A DNA stretch of 64,000 nt from Corticium candelabrum (GCF_963422355.1 NC_085096.1:2445783-2509782), one strand, 5' to 3'. Positions 11,431 through 26,580 are shown, counted from the first letter of the stretch. The notes: a model not told the origin generated them from the sequence alone. Translations and numbers: made by a program.

Positions 11431-13798
11431 TCAAGTGCATTGAACTGAGTATAAGCCTTGGTTGATCATTGTTGACAAGATAGCAACTTAGCATTTACAA
11501 CTCTGTTGCAAGTAAATCTTTCCAAATACACTTCCATAGTTGTAACAGTCAACAGTATTTGGTTATTGGCTCGGCACTGTCAGTTTGCCAGCTCTCTAGC
11601 TTATCCAGTTACATCCTGAAATCAATTCTAGTGTAGCGTGATTTGTGTTCGGCTATGGAGTGGCTAGACAGATAACAGAAGTATAGGAATAGGTACAACT
11701 GTCTCAAATAGAGTGGCATGAATTTATGCCCCATATTCCTAAATTACCTTTTGATTTCTATTGTTACAAGTACATACATACAGTGGTTCTGAAATAAAGA
11801 GTTCTGGTTTTGCTTTACTGTGATGTTAAATAGTACTTACTTTTCCACAACCATGTTTGTGTCTGTGTCAGCATGATCGTAATCTCTGAATGCCATTGCT
11901 CACACCTCTGTAAGAGTCAACAATATTTAGCAGTCATACCACTTGCGTCAACAGATTGTACTACCTGGCCTGTAGCTGTAGTGTGTCTTGAAATAATCAA
12001 TGAAGCTGGCTTCTTTTGGCAGCCATGTATGAATAAAAGAATTCATGTACCCCTGAAATTTTGTTCGGTCTGTTTCACTTAGGATGAGGTACAAGCCTTG
12101 GTACAGAGCAACCTGATGAAGTTTGTTTTTTACTTTTGCATATAAATTCTTCCTAAAGTTTCTAGATGCAAATAGCTAAAACATAAGAAACCACTTTGCA
12201 TTAAACCTGTCAACATGCCATCTGCATAGGAGATGCTTCGTGTCGTTTCCAAATACAGCCTTAGCAGTCCATGCAGCATTGTCTATAGGACATGAATGCA
12301 AACAATATTTTGTGAAGATGTCAGCTGATATACTTTATACCATCATCACTCATTAATGTTGTCACAACAGCATTTGGTGATGCAGTTTTGACAGCTTCAA
12401 AGACCTGGTACATGTAAGGGCGATCTTCCTTGCTGCTTATTGTCCAAGCTACTGTGCGACCTATGAAGTATGGCAAATGACTTTAGAATTAGAAAAATTT
12501 CTTCAACGACTGATTGTGTGGCTAAAATGTCTTTACCTTGACCATGATCATCTCTGATCATCAGGGTAATAAGTTTATAGTTGTATTGATTTGTGTTGTG
12601 CGTTGAGTCAACACAAACCACTCCAGAACTGAATTTTTCAAAGAGCTCTTTCTGATGCTCTGTCTGAATCACTAACATGAATGAATCTTCTGGTAATTCA
12701 GAGAAATTTTCATCCTTCACGCCAAATGGTTTGTGCAACAAGACAGGGTTATATTGCTTATTGGCTAGTTTTTTCACAATTGCAACGACAGACTGTGCAT
12801 CATCGGCATGGTTCACTGCAGACATATCTACAACTGACTTGGAAATATTCCTAATGTCCTGCCGTGTTATGAAGTGCTCTCTGTGACGCAGGATAAAATT
12901 TTGCGTTGATCCTGGAGAGACAGATTGTTTCCATTCGTTTTTGCATTCTTGGTTTTCTCTTGTTTTCGCTGTCTTTTTTGTTTGCTTTGTGACTTCGACA
13001 GCAGACAAAGTACAGGGTCTGACACTCTACAATTACAGTGGTAATTATATCAAGTTGTAGCTGTATGTATCAATCACAATACATAGGTATAGGAATCTAA
13101 TTCAGTTAGAAGGACACACGTCTGTCTACCAGGGCATGGTACAGAGCAACAACTCGGCTGATTGTATGTTTATATCACAAGTCTTATACAGCTAACACAG
13201 CAAAGCAGCGTGCGTGAATGTCAGGCATGTTTAGAGCACTATGCGACTTCATAAGATCTACTCAGTTTGCTGGAAGTTGAAGAAGCACGTGCCCTGCTTC
13301 TCTCCCCTGTTTCTTATGCATATGCAGTAAGCGTAATACACACTATAATTGTGCTACAACCTTGGGTTGGCTTCTTTGACCTCTCTCTTCTGTAGTATGT
13401 GCATGTCTTCCTCTGTTCCTCCTTTTTCCACTCAAAAAAATTCATCACTGCTATTGAATTCAAGTTCACGTATTCCTGTGGATGGTACAAATACATCCAT
13501 ATGGCATTATCTCTGACATGAATATAGGGTGAAAGAACAACATACCCATGTTCATGTGATGATGTGACACCATGTGTTCTGTTAGACTCTTCACTTGCAT
13601 AAATTTCAAACCACATTCTTCAACCATGCATTTATGCCAAATGTCTTTCTCGTAGCCAGCACCATGTTGTTTCCTCCTGTGTCGTTTTAGTGTTTGCTGT
13701 GTCTTATACTGAAGCCCACAGTCAAGGCATTTATTTCTGGCTTTCTTTTGTGTGCTCTCAACAGATGACGATACACTATTATTGAGCAATAAATCTTC

Positions 13799-16284
<2,486 letters not shown>

Positions 16285-18609
16285 AACTTAACTTCCCCGG
16301 TTGTTTGGTAGACTGTTTCATCATCTGATTACCTTGCATATCCAGGATACAGAAGGCAAATCTCTTGATATGTCACACTTCGTTGTCAACAAAGACTGGG
16401 CAAGCTATCTGATTAACCTGAGAAGAAATGGAACATGGACTGATCACATAGCAGTGTTGGCTGTAGCAACATTTCTTTCCTATAACATCAGAATAATTAG
16501 TAGCGCAGTTGGCACCGAGACTGCTTTGATATTATAGTTGAGTCAAATGGACACACAGCTAGACATGCCATTCCCTTACTTCTTGGACACTACGCCGAAA
16601 ACCACTATGAAAGCCTGGACATTGCAATTAATGGTATGTTTGAGTCTACTATTTCTACCAAAACTGATTGTCCTTTTAATCAATAGATGATCCTGTCACA
16701 GAAACTGAATCCAGCAACGAACTAGAAGTTACAAGTATGATGACACGCGATCTGCCAATTAAACTCACATCACTTTAGGTCTATGAATTTTGTAACTAGA
16801 CAAAGCAGTACACTGTTGTTTGCAAGACTTGGAAGCTGTTGAAGCACAGCCCACTGAAGCAGTTCCAAGTAAGTTCATTTATCACGTCATGGATAAGAAT
16901 AGAATGGTACGGATTATGACAGATAGTTTACCAAAGAAACAAAGACTTCATCCGTTTTACGTTCTGTCATTGAAAGAGCAGAAAGAAGTGGATGAAATGG
17001 TACTTAGTACCGATTAACTATTAGCACCTTACCAATGGCCTACATGTATTATAATGACTAGTGCCTTGTAATTCACAGATGGCTACAGCATTTCATGAAG
17101 AGACTAGTAGCACACCTCTCAGATGTTCCAACTTCCTCGGTTTAGTAACAGTTGGTGACATATCATGACTACATCCCAAATGATGGCTCAATGACAATGT
17201 CAGAGCTTATAAAGACACCTACTAATGTATAGACATCTATCTTCAAAGTGGTTTGTCTTGCTATTGGCAGCTAATCAATGCGTTGTCACGTTTGTGGGAA
17301 ATTGATGCTCAGCTTGTGGTATTGAACTAGTCAAAGGCTTTTCGCATACAAGTTCTGTTATCATAAATAAGTCTTGTTTGCACAGGGAAAGAAAGTTAAA
17401 GCATTAAATACCTACTGTTTTGAAAAGCTGGACAAAGAGGGCCCTCAAGCTTTAAGACCATGGACAAGGAAATGGCTGGTGAGATCACACCAAAAAATCA
17501 AACACAGTATGTCACAAGTGCTAGATTGTAAATTATATAGAAAGAACTTCTTCATTATGATATTCTCATAATGCCCATACATTGGCCTATAAAGCAGCAT
17601 TGGTGTTGTACTGTATGTCGTTTAGTTTGTCTAAACCTTGTTTTGAACTAGTGGCAAGAATGTTTTAGATTATAGACATTAACAAGAAAGAAATTCGTTA
17701 CTATGATCCACAAATGATTATGTGCTCAGACGTTTTTCCTAAGACAAGGTACAAAGAAGCAACAGCACATCTCTTATTTTTGAATGACACTCTAATTATG
17801 CTATGCTCTTAATAGACAGTGGTTGTCAGATACAGCAAGACAGACAGGAGAAACATATGTGGATGATAACTGGCGTAACATTACTGTGAAATTAAAACTC
17901 TCAGTACTTATTTCTCATGCACATCACAAAATCGTTTCTTGTTTTCTACATAATGCTCCAAGGCAGCTAGACAGTTGCAGCTGTGGAGTCTACTGTTTAA
18001 TGGTAAATGTTATTTTCAACCGTTTCTATATAAATCTTGCACAACGACTTCTACCAAATCTGTGAACTTTTTAGTACATGAGACAAGAAGCAGTCACTAA
18101 TAACCAACACTTCTGTGAGGTAGACAACCTATATGTTTAAAACTGTTCGTCATTGTTATCATTACAGGAAACAGAAAACTCTGTCACAAATGTCCACAGA
18201 AAGGAAGTGCAAACTAAAGACAACCACATACATTGTTCCACACAAGACAAAAAGTCAATGTGTCGTAGCACTTTAATAGTTAGGGTATACCCACATGAGG
18301 CATCTAAAATCTCAGACCACCCTGAATATCTTGCCTTAACAATCACATACCACCCAATCCACAGTGGCCATGCGCTCAGCTTTAGGCCAGTCACAGAAGC
18401 TGTGAAAAGCGAAAATTAGTCTCTTTGAGTCTGGCAGCTCTGCTGCCTCTGCAAAACATGAATACTCGACCCATCTCCAACTGAAAAGTGATCCACGAGT
18501 AGTCGAGAGCACTCTTGCAGACAGAGCAATAACCTCAAATGTACGAGACATTCAACGCCTCTTTAGAAAATGGCGATCAGACAACATTGGACCATAAAAT
18601 GGAGACGCT

Positions 18610-19035
18610 GTGTTTGAGCGGCTGTTTGAGGAAGTACAACGATACAACAAGGAACATGAAACAGAGGGTGGGCGAGTATTTCTTCAACCTTATGAAGCAG
18701 CAGCTGCAATGAGCATGGATGAACCTAAACCAAAAACCAGAAAGACTGATGCCATGCCCTTCCTTTTAGCTCTAGTCACTCCTCTCATGGCCAGAGTCCA
18801 TGAAATGGTCACACACAGTGCAAAGCTAGTCTTTTGTGACTCAACAGCCAGTCTTGATAACTTGAACACAGCTGTGTTCATACTTCGCTGCGGCACATCA
18901 GTAGGAGCTCTACCACTTGCTGCAGTTATGACATCCAGTGAAGATGCTGTTACCTTGTCAGCAGGGTTTACAGCACTGTGCCACATACTGCCCAAGTGTG
19001 CATTTCTTGAAGAGGCCCAAATCTCGGACCACTAG
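18610..19035 (+). pseudogene. MULE transposase core fragment
   Basis: The best preserved open segment of the element at 16,285-20,440. Its 141 residues contain the DDE-type MULE signature LVFCDSTASLDNLNTAVF followed by SAGFTALCHILP. The frame is lost near 19,010; the next conserved piece (PNLGPLALLTDDCASKR) is read in another frame. The first catalytic Asp is likely the one in FCDST, the second in TDD. Confidence 0.8.
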
Positions 19036-19662
19036 CATTATTGACAGATGACTGTGCAAGCAAACGGATTGCTCTAAAGAGTACATGGCCTCAAGCAGAA
19101 TTTACACCTATGTATCTTTCATTTTTTACAAAGTATATGGAGATGGCTTTGGAGCTCAAATTCTGGTATCTGTGGTACAGACAGAATTACCTGTATGGCA
19201 CTAACAAAACAACTTGTTTATGCCCCAAGTGAGCAAGCATTGACTAAAATCAAACGTGAAGTAGACAAGAGCCCTTTTCAGACATTCAAAAAGAGACTAG
19301 GTGATTACAGGCAACAGATGAAAGAATGGACTGTGTGTTTCGAAAGAACTTTCCCACACGAGGCAACTATACCAACCATTATTCAGAGGCTAGCATACGC
19401 ATCATAAAAGACATCCTTTTCCAAAGGAATAAAGCTTGGAATGTGGTACAAATGTTCAATCTTCTCACACAGACTCGCGAACTGTATTACCAGCAACGTT
19501 TAATATCTGTTGCCACAAACAGATTAGATCATTTTGTCTCTACAAGATTTACTGTGACAGGAGTAAAAGCGCACACCATTCCATCTGACGACATTGTCGC
19601 AACAGATGACCCAGACATTTACACTGTTGTGAGTCAGTCAGATAAGAATACAATGTGGTAGT

Positions 19663-19759
19663 AGACTTACAACTGGGTGAGTGCACCTGTCCCATCGGAA
19701 TGCAAAGTCAACCTTGCAAACACCAATTTGCAGCAGTGGCATTAGGACAACACTGCTAA
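19663..19759 (+). pseudogene. SWIM zinc-finger fragment
   Basis: Frame NVVVDLQLGECTCPIGMQSQ followed by PCKHQ matches the SWIM pattern CxC...CxH that usually follows MULE cores. The upstream open frame ends at TAG 19,660, so it is separated by a frame break. Confidence 0.75.
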
Positions 19760-20440
19760 CCCATTTCCTTTGACAGTAGTGTCCACCAATAAGCAGAAGA
19801 AGAATTAACATCTAAAGTTTCTTTCCATCGGTATGAATGGGTCTGACGAAGATATCAAACGTTTCTTTGAACAAATTGCTCCTTGTTCCTGTGAAACAAC
19901 TGAAGTGGCAACTGCAGCTGACGACAACATTGATTTTAGTAATACATTTCAAAGAGATCAAGCACAACCAATTAACAGAGGAAGCTATGAAAAGTCAAGG
20001 GACGTCATTGAAAGAGTACTACAGGTCACTAAAGATATCAAGGACGGACTGCATGAAAGTCATGTCACAGACAGCTTCATAGCTGCAGTAGAAAGGTTTT
20101 GTTACAATTATTGAAAACTACAAGGCAAAGGAATCCACTCACCTGGTACACACAGCGACTGCTTTCTGCTCTACACATGTTTGGTAAAGAGGTGCATGGG
20201 AGTCAGAAAACAAAAGAAAAAGATTCGAGTGCAACCTATTGCTGTAGCTAGACGACACTTCAAGTCCTTTTCTACCCGTCCAGCATCAGCAGGACGTCCA
20301 AGTTTGCTCATGAAAGCCAAAACTACAACCAACATATTCAACAGAAACATTATCCCCAAACGAATCCACCAGAGAGCAAGAAGAAACCACAATCTGACAA
20401 TAAGTTTGAAAACAAATACCCCTAATGCCGTCTAAACTGT

Positions 20441-20829
20441 ACAAGGATACAAGATTCTTTGAGTTGAGGAAAATGTTTATGTTAATATTCCTTGATATAA
20501 AGAGAGAAACAGATTGTAATTACAGTGTTCAGAATGAGTGTTCAGAACAAGTCATTCCAGTTTTATGTCCAGCAAACTGTGCACCCACTAGAGAAATAGG
20601 CATCGTCATTGTGTGTGTTTTAATTTTATTGTTAAAATGGATCATGGATTAATTCTATGTATTTTAGGGTAATGAAAAACTGTGTTCTGTGCCAACAGAC
20701 TGTCCGGATCAACAACTTCCTGTAATCCTACCTGTTTGCCATACATTTCTTATACAAACAAAGTAATTGCAGTAACAGCAGAGTACATGATTAATAAACA
20801 GGTTCTTCTGCAATAGTTACTAGTATATA
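20441..20829. other. no gene seen
   Basis: AT-rich DNA between the end of the decayed MULE element and the MITE. A 75-codon open frame at 20,425-20,652 has no recognisable domain. Confidence 0.5.
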
Positions 20830-21222
20830 CAGTAGTGGACAAAAGTATTTGCCGGGTAGTTTTTGTTGTTGATTTTTTATCATATTCTGGACTACAGAAT
20901 GAAAATAAGTGCTGATATGAGCATAAACTGATAAGTTAGTTTGTTTTCAAAGGTTGTAATATTGTTTGCATTGAATATGCTTTGATAAGCTGTAATGTAA
21001 GCTTAATTAATCTGTTCTAACTAGGTTGTCACAATAATCTTAATTAAATTGCAACAACCAACTGATTTAGACTCAATTCTGTACCAATTATCTTGATTTT
21101 CCCATTGCATGACAAACATTGACCAAGCAGTCGCTTTATTAATATTTTGTACTTCCACCCAAACACAAACATCCTAAACACCCTTGAAATTTCTTGCCTG
21201 GCAAATACCTTGTCCACTACTG
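20830..21222. mobile_element. Tc1/mariner-like MITE
   Basis: 393 bp. The ends are near-perfect inverted repeats: left CAGTAGTGGACAAAAGTATT, right reverse complement CAGTAGTGGACAAGGTATTT. They are flanked by TA at 20,828-20,829 and 21,223-21,224, as expected of a Tc1/mariner target duplication. There is no internal transposase frame. Confidence 0.85.
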
Positions 21223-21778
21223 TATATACACACATATAAATTATAAATTACTATTTATTAAATCACATTTAGGGTTCAAAAATACTACCATAAATACATA
21301 AATTGTGCTTTAATGTTACTAAATACTGTATTCTAACAAATTAATAATTACTTAATTAACTAATATCAATTAACTAGCAAAATGTACAAACCTCTGCCGT
21401 CTTGTATGATAGTTGCATCACGAAAAGCTTTTCTGGAGTCAACTGTTTCTCGAGAAAGTCGATTTCTGCAAAGAAAACGGTTTGTAGCAACCAACCTTCC
21501 CCGTATTGGGATCTCCTTTCACTAGCCACTGCAGTTTAATGAGTGTGGTAACTGCTCGCAGAGAAAGCGCAATTCCCACGATCTGTCAGCATAACAACAC
21601 ATTTCGAATTACTAAATCATGCATGATCCAGCATGCGTGCACGTGAGAATAGTCTATCGTGCACGTGCAAGTTAAACGTATCCAGGCTATATATCCGGGA
21701 TGTGTGTGTGAAGTGGACCCAAAAAATTTACTAAGGCCGATTTTAATTGGCTGTACACGGGTTTGGGAGTCCGAGGCT
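21223..21778. other. no gene seen
   Basis: AT-rich sequence up to the start of the right inverted-repeat arm. It shows short direct and inverted TTAATTAA runs only. Confidence 0.5.
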
Positions 21779-24700
21779 ATTTTCAATGCCTTTTTTATTT
21801 TTGTCGTGGCACTACTGAAAGTAACAAAATCACGTTTACACCACGAACGGAGCGTCACCTCTAAAAATGAGGGGCTAGACTTTAAAACGCTACAAGACAC
21901 GCCTACTTTATTTAATTAATTAACGGATACGTTTCGTAGCTAGTACACATCAATTAAGGCACTTCTGAGGGGAGAGTTTGATCGGCAAAACTTACATGCG
22001 ACCCTGACTCGACCCTGACTCGTGTGACCTCTTTGAACTCATGCATATTTAGTATGTGTACATGTATAGTGTTGCACATGAGTGTACTGTACTATGCATG
22101 CAGCTAGACACTGTCAAAGTATAATGTATTACGGGATTGAGTGACAAGTGACGCCCTCCGAGATCCGATCTATATCTATAGTTGTCTGTCACAAATTAGG
22201 TCGATGACTGGTAACGGGATGCTAGAACACTAAGGGTAACATGTACACTTGCTGGCCACAAACAATTCGTTATAACTTTCTATAACAGAAAACCAGTTCT
22301 TTGCGAATCCTGTTCCTTCTTCCTGATCAATCAAAGAAAACTCGAAAAAATTAGTTCAATAGTTTGTATGTGCATGTACTTACGCATGCGCTTACGCCGT
22401 GGGCGTTTGTCTAACACATATATACTTGACAAAACGAGATCTTTTGAAATCTAAGTCATTCGGTCAGCACTGCAGACCGCGTCGTGAGTAAGTCTCTTGC
22501 GCGAAACAATGACGTCTCGAGTTCTTCTGTTTCTGATGATCATTTGTGTCTGGAACGACATCAAGGAAGGTGAGCTGCTTGCTAGCGCTGTCGATATACA
22601 TGGGCGTGTTACGCATCACATCCCATCGCAGAGTAACTACGACTAGTGTCTTGACTGTGTTCTATCGAAGAAGTGGTCTGTTCAGAAAAAATATAGTTTG
22701 TTTCGAGCAATTAGTTGAAGATTATCTAGTAGGGCGTATTTTTGGTTCCGGAAGTATTTCGCCCATAGCGAGAATCGTTTGGTTCCGAAGACTGGAGCTT
22801 TCTAACTGTTTTGGCTATACAGAACGGATATGAAAACATGCCGTTGCATGGCCGTGACAACTTTCTCGCGTTTCTCAGACGTCTGGATGAGCAGAAATCG
22901 AGTGTGACCTGCTTCTTCTTCGGTCGTATTTGGGTGCCTAGGGAAGCTGTAGCCATTCGACGGCATTTTCGAATGTCAATTTGTGAGTCAGAAGTCGCGC
23001 GTTTCTTAGGTAAATCTCAGTTCGTCCGGCGGGCGTGTTGGATGCATGCACATATAGGCGGAGATCGAATTTCGCTAAACAAATTTGATCTCGCTGTTTA
23101 CCACGAGACACGCACACTATAGAATACATTCGTTGCTTTTATCACCCAGCTGTCACTACAAGTAATCTTTTGGGTCAAGAGGGCATACTGTATAAGCGGT
23201 AGCGTTGCGTTGTCTTTGTTGTCATATAACATTATGACAAATCATGCAGACTAAATTGATCTTGTTGTTGTTGATGGATGATAATCATCTGTTCTAAGAC
23301 ATTTAATCAATAATAAAAAACACTATCAAATTTTAATACAATATTTATTGTTGCCATCACTGATTGACTTCTATCTGCTGCTTTAACTGATTGTTATATC
23401 TTTCTTTGTAACTCAATAGCGCGTGCGATGGATGATTATGACGTCGATCCCGAATCGATCGTCCGCTCGGTTCACATTGATAGCTCTCACCACGCCCACA
23501 TTCAACAAGGCGGAGTCAAAATCTGGCGCTTCGACATCGCAGCCGAAGAATGCGAGTCCGCTCGAGTGCATCTCGATGCATTCGTCATGGCGCCGGGAGA
23601 CTACGTCCTCGTGTACGGCCTCGATGCAAACGGGCGGACTATCGGAATGGAGAGATTCGAGGGTAAAGGATGGCGGGATGCCGGAGACGTAAACAGCCGT
23701 CGCGTTTGGGCTAAACATATCGTGCTCGAGCTGCACGCTACAAATGGCCAATCTCACTTTCATCTCACTTACGTTCACTACTCCGACTGCTACTATGAAC
23801 GACTGGGCAAGCCCAACAAGCTATGCTCGGGGGGAGCCGGATGGAAAAACTTAGTCTGCTTTAAGAACGACGTACCACAACTTTACCAACTCGGGGATGC
23901 CGTCTTTAAACTGCGTTATGTCAGGAACGGGACTGGAAGAGTAGCGACAGGATGGAAAGCGACCGACGACGGACACTGCATGACTAACAATCACGCCGTC
24001 AATACCGACCAGGTGGTCCGTACTCTCGAACTCCTCTATAAATACGACGCCACGACTTGCAATGGTAGCACCGGAAGGGTCAACGCCACGTACCACGGAG
24101 ACCGCATGATTCAGACAAACGGTCCACTCGACTTCACTATCTTTACAGTGAGAGAGAACATAACGCGCGTTAGATGTCTACCCCGCACAACCTCGATTCC
24201 GCCGACGACCAGCATGCTACTCATCGTTCACCATCCAAACGGAAAAGTCAAGAAATTGTCCTACAAGTCAAACGTCGACGCCGGAAGAGTGTGCAAACGT
24301 AATGCGTCCTGTGCTACGAATAAGGTCTGCTACAACTGTGATACGGTCAATGGATCATCCGGGGCTCCTGTCATCTACAGACCTAACTCGACTTCTTCAT
24401 TCTACGTATTTGCGTTGCACAAAGGTGCTCCAGCATCGGGATGTCCCAACAGAGGAATAAAAATGTCCAAAATTATACCCGCTGCTGGCAATAACCTTGG
24501 ACCTTGTACTTGAATCATCGACGAGAACTCGTGAGGACGCTAACCGTGAGTAGCAGAGAGACAAAGTCCCGGATAGATAAAAGCGCAGCTGCTCGAACGG
24601 CTTCTTTGCTGTAGTAAACGTGTCTGGTATAGCTTATTGACACTGTTAGCATATACGCATTCGTTCTCTAGTCGGTGTTGAGAAAACTATAACATTAGTC

Positions 24701-25261
24701 AATTAATAAAAACCGGGCTGCATTGAAAACGTTCCTTGTCTCTTGGATTTGCGCTCTGAATGCGTCCAGAAAGGAATAACAACACTCACACGATGCCATC
24801 TAGAGATTTGAGGGACTAAACAAGTATTCCTAGAATGACGCAAGAAAATTATTGGAAAGTCTGAGCTCCTTTGGTCCAGACGTGGTTCCCACATTTTGAT
24901 AGCATGCAGTAGCGACGGAGGGCCTGGATAAACTTAGCCTTCAAATTTATTAATTGATTTTCGGATTAAAATCCTCAAGTTCGTCATCTGTCTCTTCCTT
25001 CTTGGTCTTCAGTTAGCAGTGTCTAGACTCACGTAGTGGCGGATTTAGACCATCCTGTTGCGCGTCCTCAATTTCGGCCCGGAAGTATAGTCAATGTAGA
25101 AAGCTAATCTTGCTAGCCACGCTCCTTTTGCGTGTATGATTGCTATAGTCTCGCGTAGCCAGACCCCTGCCGCGTCATACTTCCGGGCGAAATGGGATCT
25201 GATGAACAGCCTTTGATGTCTCTGTGTGCCGAGAGCCAGAAATCGGCTATCTAAAGACCGG
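21779..25261 (+). repeat. right arm of large inverted repeat
   Basis: The inverted counterpart of 1-3,490. The outer edge reaches at least 25,261, which corresponds to window base 1. The inner edge is at about 21,779. It contains protease copy B with its promoter region, intron and 3' flank. Confidence 0.9.
22509..24513 (+). CDS. secreted trypsin-fold serine protease, copy B (2 exons)
   Basis: Exons 22509-22569 and 23420-24513 join in phase 1 through a GT-AG intron (22570-23419) and give 384 residues. Signal peptide MTSRVLLFLMIICVWNDI as in copy A. Counting from the methionine at 23,428, residues 1-96 are identical to copy A. The following 265 residues differ at about 39 positions, yet His189, Asp235 and Ser311 (GSSGAP) are kept, so both copies look catalytically competent. 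TNNHV next to the catalytic His in copy A is TNNHA here. Very few silent differences accompany these replacements. An upstream TATATATACTTGAC-like stretch at about 22,417 could be promoter sequence. The product is likely secreted; its target is unknown. Confidence 0.87.
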
Positions 25262-25735
25262 ACTGGTATCCAAGCAGTGCAATCCTATCTCATTAGCTTC
25301 TCTTATTTCGTAGAGAACAGCTCTGTCGCTAAGTATTATAGATGATCACAAGACCCTTTCTTCTCGCAATAGGGGCGTGGCAAGCAAAAGAGGCATGTGA
25401 GCATGCGCCGACTGTGTACAGTACGACATGAGGCGTAGCTGCTAATGCAATCATGTTTTCTTGACTCTGCTATGGGTAATAGATTATTAATATTAATTAT
25501 GCGTTTTGTCGTTTCGTGACGTCACAGTGTGAAAAGCTTAAGCAGTCTGCAACCCAAGTCTATCTCCGCCATCACCTCTCACTGTCGCCCTAGTTGCCGC
25601 CAATTTAGAGGGTAAGCTTGCGTTAGCCTTGGTTCACACTATACAAAAGACCACACGTCGCCGTCTCGCGTCGACCGGTTCTGGAATAGGAACAAGTCTT
25701 ATCCAACCCGTCGCGTCGGAAACGGCCTCCTTCTA
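25262..25735. other. no gene; possible half-MITE
   Basis: Unique-looking DNA followed, at about 25,625-25,735, by a sequence beginning AGCCTTGGTTCACACTATAC and rich in CGTCGCGTC. It looks like half of an element related to the one at 25,736-25,878. Confidence 0.4.
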
Positions 25736-25878
25736 AGCCTAGTTCACAGTATTGACGCTGACGCGCAGCTAAGCGTCAACATCAAAGACACCGCCTTGAC
25801 GCATGCGGCATTCTTTGATGTTGACGCTGCATGACGCTGACGCTGGAACGTGACGTGAGGTATATTGTGAAGGAGGCT
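25736..25878. mobile_element. short MITE-like inverted repeat
   Basis: 143 bp with imperfect inverted ends (AGCCTAGTTCACAGTAT and, reversed, AGCCTCCTTCACAATAT) and internal GACGCTGACGC / GCGTCAACATCAAAG inverted motifs. No coding capacity. The target duplication is unclear. Confidence 0.6.
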
Positions 25879-25981
25879 TAACTCGGCAAGTATTTCTCTT
25901 GGCGAAAAGATTCTAAAGCAAGTTTGATCAGTAAATTCGCAAGTTTGACGTGCTTTCCTAGACCGATGGACGGGTGCGTTA

Positions 25982-26580
25982 AGCTGGATTTACAATATGC
26001 AAACGCTTGAGCGTCGCGTCGCGTGCGTCACGTCGCGTCACGTCGCGTAGTACGAATTCAAATTGTAAATGGTCGACGCGACGCGACGTTGGACGGACGC
26101 GACGCGTCGAAATAGAACCAAGTTCTATTTGAGCGTCGAACCGGAAGCTGTTCACGTCGCGTCGGAAGTAGCACCTTGATCTCGACCAATCACAGCCAAC
26201 TATAAATGCACGTGTGGCTTCCGTGAGCAATGATTATTGATTTCGGCGCTGTACTCGACGTTGAGCGGTCTATAGATTGTGTATGGAGCTGTCCTTGCTT
26301 GTGCATGATCAATTGAAAGATGTACAAAGACCTGCATGCCAGGGAGAACGCGTAGAAATTGAGTTTGAGCAAGTTGGGGGTTCCGGCAGAGTTGTGCTAG
26401 TAGAAAATCGAAGCGCGAGTGGTCAGTTCAATAATTCAGGCAGCGACGTCTACCGCTCGCTGAAATCGTATTGTAAATGGTACGACGCGTGTGACGCGAT
26501 ACGTGCCACTCCCACGCAAGAAAACGTGACACGACGCACGCGACGCGACGCTCAAGCGTTCCCATATTGTAAATCCAGCT
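25982..26580. mobile_element. Harbinger-like MITE with CG-rich inverted ends
   Basis: 599 bp. Both ends read AGCTGGATTTACAATATG inward, and the inverted repeat continues for about 50 bp through AACGCTTGAGCGTCGCGTC. TTA flanks both sides (25,979-25,981 and 26,581-26,583), fitting the 3-bp TWA target duplication of PIF/Harbinger elements. No transposase frame. Confidence 0.8.

Larger units (their letters stand above)
4773..13798 (-). pseudogene. C2H2-MULE-SWIM transposase-derived gene, interrupted and damaged
   Basis: At least 14 exons, phase-checked where possible: 13546-13798 (two C2H2 fingers: CLDCGLQYKT..., CMVEECGLKF...), 13361-13475, 12538-13026, 12341-12460, 12207-12282, 11965-12161, 11841-11907, 11018-11230, 10796-10951 continued at 6008-6185 (SWIM finger, CTC...CKH), 5410-5691, 5292-5349, 5197-5235, 5081-5125, 4773-4973 (stop 4773-4775). 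The middle exons read as a MULE transposase core (VVCVDSTHNTN; VAWTIS; CRWHVD). Lesions: a gypsy element sits inside the SWIM exon; a T7 run at 13434-13440 shifts frame; there is a TGA at 11900-11902 where the family usually has Trp (use of a later acceptor would skip it); frames also disagree within 12538-13026, 11018-11230 and 5410-5691. It resembles domesticated ZSWIM-like genes or a MULE transposon. It is probably inactive, though assembly errors could explain the homopolymer shift. Confidence 0.75.
16285..20440 (+). pseudogene. decayed MULE transposon with OTU, Ulp1, MULE and SWIM domains
   Basis: Read in order on the plus strand. OTU-like deubiquitinase at 16,301-16,620 (KDWASYLINLRRNGTW; catalytic-His-like LGHYAENHY in another frame). 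Ulp1/C48 SUMO-protease-like at 17,374-18,003 (WTRKW; KQHW near 17,610; IRYYDPQ near 17,700; PRQLDSCSCGV near 17,965, giving His, Asp, Gln and Cys positions). MULE transposase core at about 18,280-19,230 (LVFCDSTASLDNL; LLTDDCASKRIALKSTWPQA). A conserved downstream block RGNYTNHYSEASIRII lies at about 19,360. SWIM finger at about 19,690-19,750 (CTCPIGMQSQPCKHQ). Basic tail at 20,181-20,435. Coding pieces switch frame (for example near 19,010 and 16,530) and meet stops, so it is inactive. Plant MULEs such as Kaonashi also carry ULP1 (established). No terminal inverted repeats were found. Confidence 0.8.
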
